Shown here piece after piece: positions 11,505 through 20,741 of a stretch of DNA of 64,000 nucleotides. The position numbers were made by a program, and so were the translations under genes. The first letter of the stretch is position 1; each line of letters opens with the position of its first letter. Below the pieces are notes generated by a model that worked only from the letters and a program-made list of their open reading frames with translations, ran no database searches and was not told the DNA's origin. The DNA lies in assembly GCF_009931115.1 (NCBI RefSeq), contig NZ_CP047491.1, positions 2,183,501-2,247,500 of the forward strand, read 5' to 3'. This DNA is from Microbulbifer hydrolyticus. GTDB lineage: Bacteria > Pseudomonadota > Gammaproteobacteria > Pseudomonadales > Cellvibrionaceae.

Positions 11505-11600
11505 AGTCACGATGGGATAGTCACGATGGGATAGTCACGATGCGATAGTCACGATGCGATAGTCACAATGGGATAGTCACAATGGGATAGTCACAATGGG
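11503..11600. repeat. Seven 14-bp tandem repeats at the fdhD start
   Basis: Seven perfect-length 14-bp units run head to tail: two of ATAGTCACGATGGG, two of ATAGTCACGATGCG, then three of ATAGTCACAATGGG. Variants are grouped in order, as expected from stepwise slippage or unequal exchange. The array fills most of the 123 bp between the YbjQ-family gene and fdhD and overlaps the fdhD start codon. Since 14 is not a multiple of 3, each added unit shifts any upstream-initiated frame; on the minus strand every unit offers a GTG. Confidence 0.95.
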
Positions 11601-11633
11601 ATCAACCGCCACAATATCGACGGTCAGGATACA

Positions 11634-11954
11634 TCAGCGAAGCCTTACCGCGGTACCGCTCACACTGACCATCATCATGGCGCCCTTTTCTCCCACCACT
11701 TCATAGTCGAGGTCGATACCGACGATGGCATTGCCACCGAGCGCCCGGGCCTGGGCTTCGATCTCCTCGAAAGCAATTTTCCGCGCCTTGCCCATTTCCC
11801 GCTCGTAGGCGCCGGAGCGGCCACCAATAATATCGGTGATAGAGCCAAACAGATCTTTGAAGATGTTGGCACCGAGAATCGCTTCACCGACCACGACACC
11901 GAGATAGTCCTGAATAGCGCGCCCTTCCACCGAAGGTGTGGTTGTTTTCAGCAT
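11634..11954 (-). CDS. YbjQ/UPF0145 family protein
   Basis: 106-residue protein nearly collinear with E. coli Ybj[18 protein letters not shown], [17 protein letters not shown] and MVSVSGTAV segments are all recognisable (here [39 protein letters not shown]). The family folds as a homopentamer and its function is not established; it contains no catalytic signature. It lies upstream of fdhD on the same strand, separated by the tandem repeat array, and its own promoter must lie in 11955-12013. Confidence 0.9.
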   Translation of the reverse strand: MLKTTTPSVEGRAIQDYLGVVVGEAILGANIFKDLFGSITDIIGGRSGAYEREMGKARKIAFEEIEAQARALGGNAIVGIDLDYEVVGEKGAMMMVSVSGTAVRLR

Positions 11955-12013
11955 CTGCGTTTCCTTCCGTCATTAAACCTAGTAGTTCCAACCTCCGTTT
12001 AGCTTACACAAAT

Positions 12014-12039
12014 AAAAAGCCCCGCGCGCGGCGGGGCTT
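12014..12039 (-). terminator. Rho-independent terminator of glcB
   Basis: AAGCCCCGC (12017-12025) pairs with GCGGGGCTT (12031-12039), followed on the minus strand by a T-rich tract; located 33 nt beyond the glcB stop. Confidence 0.8.
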
Positions 12040-12071
12040 GGTCGTTGATATTGGAAGAAACCGGAACTGGA

Positions 12072-14246
12072 TTAGCGCTGGCTGGCCTTTAGTTCACGGC
12101 GACGACGGTGCAGCACCGGCTCGGTATAGCCGTTGGGTTGTGCACAGCCCTCGAACACCAGTTCACAGGCGGCCTGAAAGGCGATGCTCTGGTCGAAGTT
12201 TGGCGCCATGTCGCGGTAGGCGGGGTCACCGGCATTCTGCCGGTCAACCACGGCCGCCATGCGGCGCATGGTTTCTTCTACCTGTGCGCGGGTGCAGACC
12301 CCCTGCTTCAGCCAGTTCGCAATGTGCTGGGAGGAAATCCGCAAGGTTGCCCGGTCTTCCATCAGGCCAACGTCATTGATATCCGGCACCTTCGAGCAAC
12401 CGACGCCCTGATCGATCCAGCGCACAACATAGCCAAGAATTCCCTGGGCGTTATTATCCAGCTCACGCTGGATTTCATCGGCACTCCACTGGGGGTCGGC
12501 CGCCACCGGCACCGTCAGAATATCGTCAAGACTCGCAGGCTCACGGCTGGCCAGCTCCTCCTGAACCTTCGCCACATCCACTTTATGGTAGTGCAGTGCG
12601 TGCAGCGTCGCCGCGGTCGGCGAAGGGACCCAGGCCGTATTGGCGCCGGCCAGGGGATGGCCGATTTTTGCTTCCATCATGGCCGCCATCTGATCCGGAA
12701 TTGGCCACATGCCCTTACCGATCTGCGCACGCCCTTTCAGGCCCGTGGCCAGCCCGGTATCGACATTCCAGTCCTCGTAGGCGGAGATCCACTTGGACTG
12801 CTTCATTTCACCTTTGCGGATCATGGGGCCCGCCAACATCGAGGTATGGATTTCATCACCGGTGCGGTCAAGGAACCCGGTGTTGATGAATACGACACGC
12901 TCTTTCGCAGCCGCGATACAGGCCTTGAGGTTTACCGTGGTGCGACGCTCTTCATCCATGATGCCCATTTTCAACGTGTTGCGCGCCAGGCCCAGTGCGT
13001 CTTCGATGCGATCAAATAATGTATTGGCGAACGCCACTTCTTCGGGGCCGTGCATCTTCGGCTTCACGATATACACGCTACCGGTACGGGAATTCCGCAG
13101 CGGGCCAGTGCCGCGCAGATCGTGCATAGCAATCAGACTGGTCACCATGCCGTCGAGAATACCCTCGGGCACCTCATTGCCGTCCTTATCCAGAACCGCA
13201 TCGTTGGTCATCAGGTGACCCACATTGCGCACGAACATAAGGCTGCGACCAGGCAGCGACACTTTGCCACCCTCAGCGCCGTGGTACTCGCGATCCGGGT
13301 TCAGGGTACGCAGGATATCCTTGCCGCCCTTGCTGACCGTTTCCTGCAGGTCGCCTTTCATCAAGCCGAGCCAGTTCCGATAGACCACGACCTTGTCTTC
13401 GGCATCCACCGCCGCGACAGAGTCTTCACAATCCATGATGGTGGTCAGTGCGGACTCGACAAGGATGTCTTTCACCCCGGCCTTGTCGGTTTTACCAATC
13501 GGGCTTTCGCGATCAATCTGGATTTCAAAATGCAGACCGTTATGCGAGAGCAGAATCGCTTGCGGCGCATCCTGGGCGCCGCGATAGCCCAGGAATTGGC
13601 GACTGTCCATGAGCGCCGCGACTTTACCATTGCGCAATTCCGCTTCCAGCAGGGAGCCATTGATGCGGTATTCGCGCACATCGGTGTGACTGGCTCGATT
13701 TAGCGGCAGTGCCTGGTCGAGGAAGTCGCGTCCGTAGGCAATAACCTTGTCACCACGTACCGGGTTGTACTGGCCGGTTTTTTCCGCACCACCCTCTTCG
13801 CTAATAACATCGGTGCCGTAAAGCGCATCGTACAAACTACCCCAGCGGGCGTTGGCGGCATTCAGTGCGTAGCGGGCATTCATCACCGGGACCACCAGCT
13901 GGGGCCCGGCCATGGTCGCAATTTCAGCGTCCACATTTTCGGTTTTTGCGGTGAAGTCGGCCGGCTGGTCGACCAGATAGCCGATTTCACGCAGAAAGCG
14001 CTTGTAGGCATCCAGGTCTTTATAACCTTCAGGGTTGTTGCTGTACCACTGATCCATCAGAGCCTGGATCTCGTCGCGTTTTTCCAACAGCGTACGATTT
14101 ACCGGGGCCAGATCATTGACGATTTTCTCGAACTCCATCCAGAACGCATCGGCAGTGATGCCGGTGCCGGGAATGACTTCTTGCGCAATCAATGCATGGA
14201 GTTCTTCGGCAATCTGCAGACCGCCAATACGGACTCTTTCCGTCAT
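12072..14246 (-). CDS. glcB: Malate synthase G
   Basis: Condenses glyoxylate with acetyl-CoA to malate, the second glyoxylate-bypass step (cytosolic monomer, Mg2+). The 724-residue protein, starting [11 protein letters not shown], matches the ~723-residue E. coli GlcB from end to end; the open frame extends 20 codons upstream but the ATG at 14246 is preceded by AAGAGG and has the family N-terminus. Conserved blocks include [39 protein letters not shown] and [19 protein letters not shown]. It ends at its own terminator. Its upstream region carries an element shared with aceA, which makes joint control with isocitrate lyase likely. Confidence 0.97.
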   Translation of the reverse strand: MTERVRIGGLQIAEELHALIAQEVIPGTGITADAFWMEFEKIVNDLAPVNRTLLEKRDEIQALMDQWYSNNPEGYKDLDAYKRFLREIGYLVDQPADFTAKTENVDAEIATMAGPQLVVPVMNARYALNAANARWGSLYDALYGTDVISEEGGAEKTGQYNPVRGDKVIAYGRDFLDQALPLNRASHTDVREYRINGSLLEAELRNGKVAALMDSRQFLGYRGAQDAPQAILLSHNGLHFEIQIDRESPIGKTDKAGVKDILVESALTTIMDCEDSVAAVDAEDKVVVYRNWLGLMKGDLQETVSKGGKDILRTLNPDREYHGAEGGKVSLPGRSLMFVRNVGHLMTNDAVLDKDGNEVPEGILDGMVTSLIAMHDLRGTGPLRNSRTGSVYIVKPKMHGPEEVAFANTLFDRIEDALGLARNTLKMGIMDEERRTTVNLKACIAAAKERVVFINTGFLDRTGDEIHTSMLAGPMIRKGEMKQSKWISAYEDWNVDTGLATGLKGRAQIGKGMWPIPDQMAAMMEAKIGHPLAGANTAWVPSPTAATLHALHYHKVDVAKVQEELASREPASLDDILTVPVAADPQWSADEIQRELDNNAQGILGYVVRWIDQGVGCSKVPDINDVGLMEDRATLRISSQHIANWLKQGVCTRAQVEETMRRMAAVVDRQNAGDPAYRDMAPNFDQSIAFQAACELVFEGCAQPNGYTEPVLHRRRRELKASQR

Positions 14247-14316
14247 GTCTGACCTCTTGGTACTGGTGATTGGGACTGGTGAGTTGCGGCATTCTAAACA
14301 GGGCAAGATCCATATC

Positions 14317-14362
14317 GCTAATTTATAGCCACTATCTTCACTATTCCCTAAATGAATTTAGG
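14317..14362 (-). promoter_or_regulatory. glcB upstream element shared with aceA
   Basis: Read on the minus strand, ATTCATT (14351-14357) is followed 31 nt later (start to start) by ATAAATTAGC (14326-14317); exactly the same pair and spacing occurs before aceA at 15390-15430. Across 41 aligned positions 28 are identical without gaps. The outer part lies inside a perfect palindrome, CCTAAATGAATTTAGG (14347-14362). TATAAA, overlapping the 10-mer, could serve as a -10 box. The element ends 70 nt before the glcB ATG. Confidence 0.6.
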
Positions 14363-14374
14363 AGCCAGACTGCG

Positions 14375-15310
14375 TTATAACTGACGTCCGACGTCGAGAA
14401 TCAAACGCCGCATCCAACGGTGCGGTGCACTCTGTTGCAACAGAGGACTCCAGGCCATTTTCAGCTCCAGAGGCGGGATTTTGAGTGGTGGCTCCCTCAG
14501 TGCCACCCGGGGATTACTGGTGGCAAGCTGGGCAAGGCGGGTCGGCACGGTAACAATCAGATCGCTCTGTTCCGCCAGCAACATGGCGACCTGGTAGTGG
14601 CGGGTAAACACCGATATATCCCGTTTCTGGCCGAGTCGCCCGATGGCTTCATCCACCCAACCCAGGCGCTGTACATCTTCCGGGTTCACCCCTACCCCGA
14701 CGCCCATGCCGGTTTTACTGACCCAGATGTGCTGTGCCTTCAGATAACTGTCCAGATTGTAGTCCTGAAGAATCGGGTTATCCGTGCGCATGACGCAGGA
14801 AAAGGTATCACTCCAGATGGTCGCCTGGTGAAAGCTCTGTGGCATCGAGTCAAACCGGTTGATCACCATATCCACTTTGCCCTGCTCCACATCCACAAAG
14901 CTCACGTCACTGGGCGTCATGATGTCTAGACTAATACCAGGGGCGCTGACGCGTAATTGCTTCAGAAGCGGCGGAATCAGGGTGGATTCCGCATAGTCAC
15001 TGGCCATGATGCGGAAGGTGCGGCGGGCGTCCGATGGCGCGAAATCCCGGTTGGGCTGGATCACCTGGTCAATGGCGGCAAGGGCTTCGCGCACCATGGG
15101 CTGCAGCTCCATGGCGCGCTCAGTGGGCATCATGCCCTCCCGGGTGCGCACCAACAGCGGGTCCCCGAACAGCTCACGCAGGCGCTTGAGGCCGTTACTC
15201 ATGGCCGGCTGGGACAATCCCAGCTGGTTGGCGGCTCGGGTGACGTTGCGCTCACGCAACAGCACATCGAGGTAGACCAAAAGGTTCAGATCAGCTCTTT
15301 CCAGATTCAT
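14375..15310 (-). CDS. LysR-type transcriptional regulator next to aceA
   Basis: 311-residue LysR protein. The winged HTH occupies about residues 8-65 (LNLLVYLDVLLRERNVTRAA, then LGLSQPAMSNGLKRLRELF), followed by a substrate-binding domain that fits the NodD/NahR/LeuO-like branch. The ATG is preceded by a modest GAGAGT. It is divergent from aceA (208-bp spacer) and its stop lies just upstream of the glcB promoter, so it sits between the two glyoxylate-bypass genes. Both have T-N11-A sequences within their shared element, compatible with LysR binding but common by chance. Control of aceA/glcB is an inference; the effector is unknown. Confidence 0.88.
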   Translation of the reverse strand: MNLERADLNLLVYLDVLLRERNVTRAANQLGLSQPAMSNGLKRLRELFGDPLLVRTREGMMPTERAMELQPMVREALAAIDQVIQPNRDFAPSDARRTFRIMASDYAESTLIPPLLKQLRVSAPGISLDIMTPSDVSFVDVEQGKVDMVINRFDSMPQSFHQATIWSDTFSCVMRTDNPILQDYNLDSYLKAQHIWVSKTGMGVGVGVNPEDVQRLGWVDEAIGRLGQKRDISVFTRHYQVAMLLAEQSDLIVTVPTRLAQLATSNPRVALREPPLKIPPLELKMAWSPLLQQSAPHRWMRRLILDVGRQL

Positions 15311-15389
15311 GGGCGGGACTCTCGACCGGCATGTTGAGACCGGCTTCAGTTTGGCAACAGTTGAGGTTTATCAAGGGGTTCAGGCTAAC

Positions 15390-15430
15390 ATTCATTATTT
15401 GGATAGCGAGAATCAAGACAATAAATTAGC
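15390..15430 (+). promoter_or_regulatory. aceA upstream element shared with glcB
   Basis: ATTCATT (15390-15396) and ATAAATTAGC (15421-15430) have the same spacing as in the glcB upstream region, with the intervening ATAG-N-GA also conserved. The element ends 88 nt before the aceA ATG and lies in the spacer shared with the divergent LysR gene. Confidence 0.6.
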
Positions 15431-15518
15431 CAAATTATGCCAGCACTTCTAGGATACGCACAACCTAACCGCAGTCACCTTTTCGAAGAAATTCGAGGAA
15501 ATTTGAGGAAACACAGCC

Positions 15519-17117
15519 ATGTCCACTTACTCTCAAGAAATCGAAGCGGCAGCAAAGCTCTGTGATAGCAACGGCAGTGCCTGGAATGCGATCAACCCGG
15601 AGTCTGTCGCCCGCATGCGCCTGCAGAACAAATTCAAAAACGGCCTGGACATTGCCAAGTACACCGCCGACATCATGCGCAAGGATATGGAGGCCTATGA
15701 CAAGGACACCTCCAAGTACACCCAGTCTCTGGGCTGCTGGCATGGTTTCATCGGCCAGCAGAAAATGATTTCCATCAAGAAACATTTTGAAGGCAAGACA
15801 GATCGCCGCTATCTGTACCTGTCTGGCTGGATGGTTGCAGCGCTGCGCAGTGAGTTCGGTCCCCTGCCCGACCAGTCCATGCACGAAAAGACGTCCGTTG
15901 CCGCGCTGATCGAAGAACTGTACACCTTCCTGCGCCAGGCCGACGCACGTGAACTGGGTGGCCTGTTCCGCGAACTGGATGCAGCCCGTGAAGCCGGTGA
16001 CCAAGTGGCAGCCAAAGCGATACAGAACAAGATCGACAACCATGTAACCCATGTAGTGCCGATCATTGCCGACATCGATGCCGGTTTCGGTAACGCGGAA
16101 GCCACCTACCTGCTGGCCAAGAAAATGATCGAAGCCGGTGCCTGCTGCATCCAGATCGAAAACCAGGTTTCCGATGAGAAGCAGTGTGGCCACCAGGACG
16201 GCAAGGTAACCGTTCCTCACGAAGACTTCCTGGCAAAGATCCGCGCCGTACGTTACGCCTTCCTTGAGCTGGGCGTCGACAACGGTGTGATCGTGGCCCG
16301 AACTGACTCTCTGGGTGCCGGCCTGACCAAGCAGATCGCAGTCACCAAAGAGCCGGGCGACCTGGGCGACCAGTACAACGCCTTCCTGGACTGCGAGGAA
16401 GTTTCCGAATCAGACCTGAAGAATGGCGATGTAATCATTAACCGCAACGGCAAGCTGCTGCGTCCAAAGCGCCTGGCTTCCAACCTGTTCCAGTTCAAAA
16501 AAGGCACCGGCGAAGCACGCTGCATCCTGGATAGCGTGACCTCCCTGCAAAATGGCGCAGACCTGATCTGGATCGAAACCGAAAAGCCTCACGTGCGCCA
16601 GATCGGCGGCATGATGGACGAGATCCGCAAGCAGGTGCCGGACGCGAAGCTGGTGTACAACAACAGCCCATCGTTCAACTGGACCCTGAACTTCCGCCAG
16701 CAGGTATTCGATGCCTGGAAAGAAGAAGGTAAGGACGTTTCAGCCTACGATCGCGACAACCTGATGAGTGCGGAGTACGACGATACCGAGCTGTCCAAGG
16801 TTGCGGATGACAAGATCCGTACCTTCCAGGCAGACGCCTCTCGTGAAGCGGGTATCTTCCACCACCTCATCACCCTGCCGACTTACCACACCGCGGCCCT
16901 GTCCACCGACAACCTGGCCAAAGAGTACTTCGGTGAAAAAGGCATGCTGGGCTACGTCGAAGGTGTACAGCGCAAGGAAATCCGTCAGGGTATCGCCTGT
17001 GTCAAACACCAGAACATGGCCGGCTCCGACATGGGCGACGACCACAAGGAATACTTCGCCGGTGAAGCCGCACTTAAGGCCGCCGGTAAAGACAACACCA
17101 TGAACCAGTTTGGCTAA
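15519..17117 (+). CDS. aceA: Isocitrate lyase
   Basis: Splits isocitrate into succinate and glyoxylate, diverting carbon from icd for growth on acetate or fatty acids. The 532-residue length and sequence fit the long Pseudomonas-type isocitrate lyase rather than the 434-residue E. coli form. The catalytic KQCGH motif is at about residues 220-224 (DEKQCGHQDG). IADIDAGFGNAEATY and NNSPSFNWTLNF are further conserved active-site blocks. GAGGAA stands before the ATG. The gene has a strong terminator downstream and is preceded by an element shared with glcB. Confidence 0.97.
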   Translation: MSTYSQEIEAAAKLCDSNGSAWNAINPESVARMRLQNKFKNGLDIAKYTADIMRKDMEAYDKDTSKYTQSLGCWHGFIGQQKMISIKKHFEGKTDRRYLYLSGWMVAALRSEFGPLPDQSMHEKTSVAALIEELYTFLRQADARELGGLFRELDAAREAGDQVAAKAIQNKIDNHVTHVVPIIADIDAGFGNAEATYLLAKKMIEAGACCIQIENQVSDEKQCGHQDGKVTVPHEDFLAKIRAVRYAFLELGVDNGVIVARTDSLGAGLTKQIAVTKEPGDLGDQYNAFLDCEEVSESDLKNGDVIINRNGKLLRPKRLASNLFQFKKGTGEARCILDSVTSLQNGADLIWIETEKPHVRQIGGMMDEIRKQVPDAKLVYNNSPSFNWTLNFRQQVFDAWKEEGKDVSAYDRDNLMSAEYDDTELSKVADDKIRTFQADASREAGIFHHLITLPTYHTAALSTDNLAKEYFGEKGMLGYVEGVQRKEIRQGIACVKHQNMAGSDMGDDHKEYFAGEAALKAAGKDNTMNQFG

Positions 17118-17161
17118 TACAAGTTCAACGAGTGTCCCTGAGAAATCGCTTCACTCACTTC

Positions 17162-17187
17162 GGGCCGCATTATGCGGCCCTTTTTTT
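17162..17187 (+). terminator. Rho-independent terminator of aceA
   Basis: GGGCCGCA/TGCGGCCC stem with a very short loop and seven T residues, 45 nt after the aceA stop codon. Confidence 0.88.
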
Positions 17188-17363
17188 GTCCAGTTTTTGA
17201 CAACTTTCGCCTGTTTAACCCCCTTCCGTGGTGCCTGTTCCTCTTCTGAACGGTTTTCCCTCCTCTGTGCGGTGGCGTGCCGGCAAGGTGTATGCAACGA
17301 CAGACTGCATGGCGCAATCTTGAACTAGGCTTATGGCAAGCCTGCAAAAAATCAGCCGCGCCT

Positions 17364-18599
17364 ATGTCTTGCACCAGTCAAGTACTCGTCCTCAACTGCG
17401 GAAGCTCCTCGCTCAAGTTTGCGGTTATGGATCCCCATGACGGCACCGTTGCCATGAGCGGTATCGGTGAGGCCCTGGGCCACGATGAACCGCAGGTCAG
17501 CTGGAAAATCAAAGACGAACGACACTCCTCGACCCTGCCCAAGGGAACCCGTCACACCGAAGTCATCCGCTTTCTGGTCGATACCATTCTCAGTCAGCAC
17601 CCGGCACTCCGCGATCACCTGATCGCCATCGGTCACCGGGTGGTGCATGGAGGAGAAAAGTTTTCTCATTCGGTACTGATCAACGATGCGGTGGTCAGTG
17701 CCATCAAAGAGTGTGTTGCGCTGGCACCACTGCACAACCCGGCGCACCTGGCTGGAATAGAAGCAGCCAAGGTGGCATTTCCAGCACTGCCCCAGGTGGC
17801 GGTGTTCGATACCGCCTTCCACCAGTCCATGCCGCGCCACGCCTATATCTATGCACTTCCATACAGCCTGTACAGAGACAACGGTATCCGCCGCTATGGC
17901 ATGCACGGAACCAGCCACCGGTTTGTCACCGAGCGCGCTGCCGAGTTGCTCAACCTGTCGGTAAACGAGGTCAATATCATCTCCGCCCACCTTGGAAATG
18001 GAGCCTCGATTACAGCCGTGCACAATGGCCGTAGCGTAGACACCAGTATGGGCCTGACGCCGCTGGAGGGGCTGGTGATGGGTACGCGCAGTGGCGATGT
18101 CGACCCGGGCCTGCTGATGCACCTGGGCAGCCGCATGGACTTCGGCCTGAAAGAGATCAACGATCTACTCAACAAGAAAAGCGGCCTGCTGGGAATTTCG
18201 GAACTCAGCAACGACTGCCGAACACTGGAAAAGGCCGCAACCGACGGGCATGACGGCGCGCAGCTCGCACTGGATATTTTCTGCTACCGCCTCGCCAAGT
18301 ATATCGGTGCCTATCACGCGGTTTTGCCACAGGTAGACGCCCTGGTGTTTACCGGCGGCATTGGCGAAAACTCCAGCCTGATCCGGCACAAGGTCATGAC
18401 CCAGTTGAGCGGCATCGGTTACGCCGTGGACATAGAAAGAAACGAGCGCGCGCGGTTTGGCGAGGATGGACCAATTTCCACCGACCAGTCCGCCGTGACG
18501 TTGGTGATCCCCACCAATGAAGAGTGGGTGATTGCCCGTGACGCTGCGGAACTCGTACCCCCGGACACCCCAAACCACGACCCGAGCACGAGGGAGTGA
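17364..18599 (+). CDS. ackA: Acetate kinase
   Basis: Interconverts acetate + ATP and acetyl phosphate + ADP. The start is set at the ATG at 17364 (411 residues, E. coli 400), giving MSCTSQVLVLNCGSSSLKF; the frame is open further up to a GTG at 17277, but that stretch has no family similarity. Sugar kinase/actin-fold motifs are readable: NCGSSS near the N-terminus, HRVVHGG, VFDTAFHQSMP with the catalytic Asp, SAHLGNGAS (phosphate loop) and FTGGIGENS near the C-terminus. No good Shine-Dalgarno is seen. The gene is 3 bp upstream of pta, the standard operon. Confidence 0.96.
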   Translation: MSCTSQVLVLNCGSSSLKFAVMDPHDGTVAMSGIGEALGHDEPQVSWKIKDERHSSTLPKGTRHTEVIRFLVDTILSQHPALRDHLIAIGHRVVHGGEKFSHSVLINDAVVSAIKECVALAPLHNPAHLAGIEAAKVAFPALPQVAVFDTAFHQSMPRHAYIYALPYSLYRDNGIRRYGMHGTSHRFVTERAAELLNLSVNEVNIISAHLGNGASITAVHNGRSVDTSMGLTPLEGLVMGTRSGDVDPGLLMHLGSRMDFGLKEINDLLNKKSGLLGISELSNDCRTLEKAATDGHDGAQLALDIFCYRLAKYIGAYHAVLPQVDALVFTGGIGENSSLIRHKVMTQLSGIGYAVDIERNERARFGEDGPISTDQSAVTLVIPTNEEWVIARDAAELVPPDTPNHDPSTRE

Positions 18600-18602
18600 G
18601 CC

Positions 18603-20741
18603 ATGTCGCGCACAATCATGCTGGTTCCCATCAGTGCGGGGGTCGGTATTACTTCCGTCAGCCTTGGTACGCTGCGCGCGCTGGAACGTAACGGGGTCAG
18701 CGTCAGCTTTTACAAGCCCATCACCGAGACGGTGAAGCATGAGAAAAACAGAGATCGCAGCAACGAGATTCTGCGCCGTGCATCCAGCATGAAGGTACCC
18801 GAGTCCTTCAGCATGCACCACGCCGAATCGCTGATCGGGCGCGGCGACCTGTCCGATCTATTGGAAGCAATTCTGGCGCGGTTTCAGGAGGGAGCGACGA
18901 GGTCCGACGTCGCCATTGTCGAGGGCCTGGTACCCAATGCGGAAAACCAGTTTGCCAGCCAACTCAACCTGCAGATCGCAAAAACACTCGATGCGGAAAT
19001 TGTACTGGTTGTATGCCCGGACCTGGATTCCACCCAGCAACTGAAAGACCGGCTGGAAGTCGCCATGGCGACGTTTGGTGGCGCCCAATCTGGCCGTGTT
19101 GTGGGCTGCATCGTCAACAAGGTCGGCGCGCCATCCCATGTGCCGGACGCGCCCGGGGCTGATATTACTGGTGTATTCGAAGGCCCGAAAATACGACGTG
19201 GCAACCTGGAAATTCTGTCACTTTTTGGCAAGAGCCCTCTGCCAATCATCGGCTGTATCCCGTGGAATGCAGACCTGGTAGCCCCGCGCGCGAAAGATCT
19301 GGCAGATCACTTTCAGGCCGAGATCATCAATTACGGGGAACTGGAGCACCGGCGACTGCACAGTGTCACATTCTGCTCGCGCTCGCTCGGCAATATGATC
19401 TACCGCTTTGAGCCCGGCGCCATGCTGGTCACCTCGGGAGATCGACCGGATGTGATCGTTGCCGCCTGCCTCGCCGCCATGAACGGGGTGAAAATCGGCT
19501 GCCTGCTGCTCACCGGCAGCTACAACATAGAGCCTATGGTGAGGAAGCTCTGTGGCCCCGCCATGGAAACAGGCTTGCCTGTGATGCTCGTCAACACCAA
19601 TACCTGGCAGACTGCGCTACAGCTCCAGACTTTCAATACCGAAACCCCTACTGACGACGTCGAGCGAATCGAAAAGGTGCAGGACTTTATTGCCGGGCAC
19701 CTGGACAACCAGTGGGTGGAGTCGCTCAGTAGTGAATCCAACCGGCCAAAGCGGTTATCCCCGCCCGCGTTTCGCTTTCATCTCACTGAACTCGCCCGCC
19801 GCGCCAACAAGCGTATTGTGCTCCCGGAGGGCGATGAGCCCCGCACCGTCAAAGCGGCGCTGGTTTGTGCAGAACGTGGAATTGCCAGACCCGTACTGCT
19901 TGGCGACCCGAAAGAAATTCACCGGGTCGCGGAGCAGCAGGGGCTGTCGCTCGGTGACAAGGTAGAAATTATCGACCCGAAATCAGCGCGCAACAAATAT
20001 GTGGAACCGATGGTCGAGATCCGTAAGAGCAAGGGGCTTACCGAGATCGTCGCCAGGGAACAACTTCAGGACAATGTGGTACTCGGAACCATGATGCTGG
20101 CGGAGGACGAGGTGGATGGACTGGTGTCCGGAGCCGTCCATACCACCGCCAATACCATTCGCCCGGCACTGCAACTGATCAAAACAGCTCCGGGAGCAGC
20201 GCTGGTCTCCTCCGTCTTCTTCATGTTATTACCAGACCAGGTACTCGTGTACGGCGACTGCGCCATAAATCCGGACCCGAATGCCGAAGAACTCGCGGAC
20301 ATCGCCATCCAGTCCGCCGACTCCGCCAAAGCCTTTGGTATCGAGCCACGCGTGGCGATGATCAGTTACTCGACAGGTAGTTCCGGCACCGGCTCCGACG
20401 TGGACAAGGTGCGCGAGGCCACCAAGATTGCGCAGGGAAAACGCCCGGACCTGGTCATCGACGGACCACTGCAATACGATGCCGCAATCATGGAAAATGT
20501 CGCCAGGAAAAAGGCCCCGGGCAGCCCCGTGGCCGGCCGCGCTACGGTATTTATTTTCCCGGATCTGAACACCGGCAATACCACGTACAAGGCGGTTCAG
20601 CGCAGTGCGGATCTGATCAGTATCGGGCCGATGCTGCAGGGAATGCGCAAACCGGTGAATGACCTTTCCCGGGGCGCGCTGGTAGACGACATTATTTACA
20701 CCATTGCGTTGACCGCAATCCAGTCCAGCCAGTTGGATTAA
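18603..20741 (+). CDS. pta: Phosphate acetyltransferase (long form)
   Basis: Transfers acetyl between CoA and phosphate; with AckA it forms the reversible acetate pathway. The 712 residues comprise an N-terminal BioD/P-loop-like domain (modified P-loop [12 protein letters not shown]), a central DRTGG domain and a C-terminal PTA_PTB catalytic domain beginning around residue 390 ([16 protein letters not shown]). [18 protein letters not shown] and [16 protein letters not shown] are typical of the catalytic site. GGGAG precedes the ATG. Its stop codon overlaps the stop of the convergent acetyl-CoA hydrolase gene, and no hairpin terminator separates the two. Confidence 0.96.
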   Translation: MSRTIMLVPISAGVGITSVSLGTLRALERNGVSVSFYKPITETVKHEKNRDRSNEILRRASSMKVPESFSMHHAESLIGRGDLSDLLEAILARFQEGATRSDVAIVEGLVPNAENQFASQLNLQIAKTLDAEIVLVVCPDLDSTQQLKDRLEVAMATFGGAQSGRVVGCIVNKVGAPSHVPDAPGADITGVFEGPKIRRGNLEILSLFGKSPLPIIGCIPWNADLVAPRAKDLADHFQAEIINYGELEHRRLHSVTFCSRSLGNMIYRFEPGAMLVTSGDRPDVIVAACLAAMNGVKIGCLLLTGSYNIEPMVRKLCGPAMETGLPVMLVNTNTWQTALQLQTFNTETPTDDVERIEKVQDFIAGHLDNQWVESLSSESNRPKRLSPPAFRFHLTELARRANKRIVLPEGDEPRTVKAALVCAERGIARPVLLGDPKEIHRVAEQQGLSLGDKVEIIDPKSARNKYVEPMVEIRKSKGLTEIVAREQLQDNVVLGTMMLAEDEVDGLVSGAVHTTANTIRPALQLIKTAPGAALVSSVFFMLLPDQVLVYGDCAINPDPNAEELADIAIQSADSAKAFGIEPRVAMISYSTGSSGTGSDVDKVREATKIAQGKRPDLVIDGPLQYDAAIMENVARKKAPGSPVAGRATVFIFPDLNTGNTTYKAVQRSADLISIGPMLQGMRKPVNDLSRGALVDDIIYTIALTAIQSSQLD

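Noticed and set aside
11503..11600. CRISPR array reading of the repeats
   Set aside because: Units are contiguous 14-bp tandem copies without spacers, and no cas gene is present.
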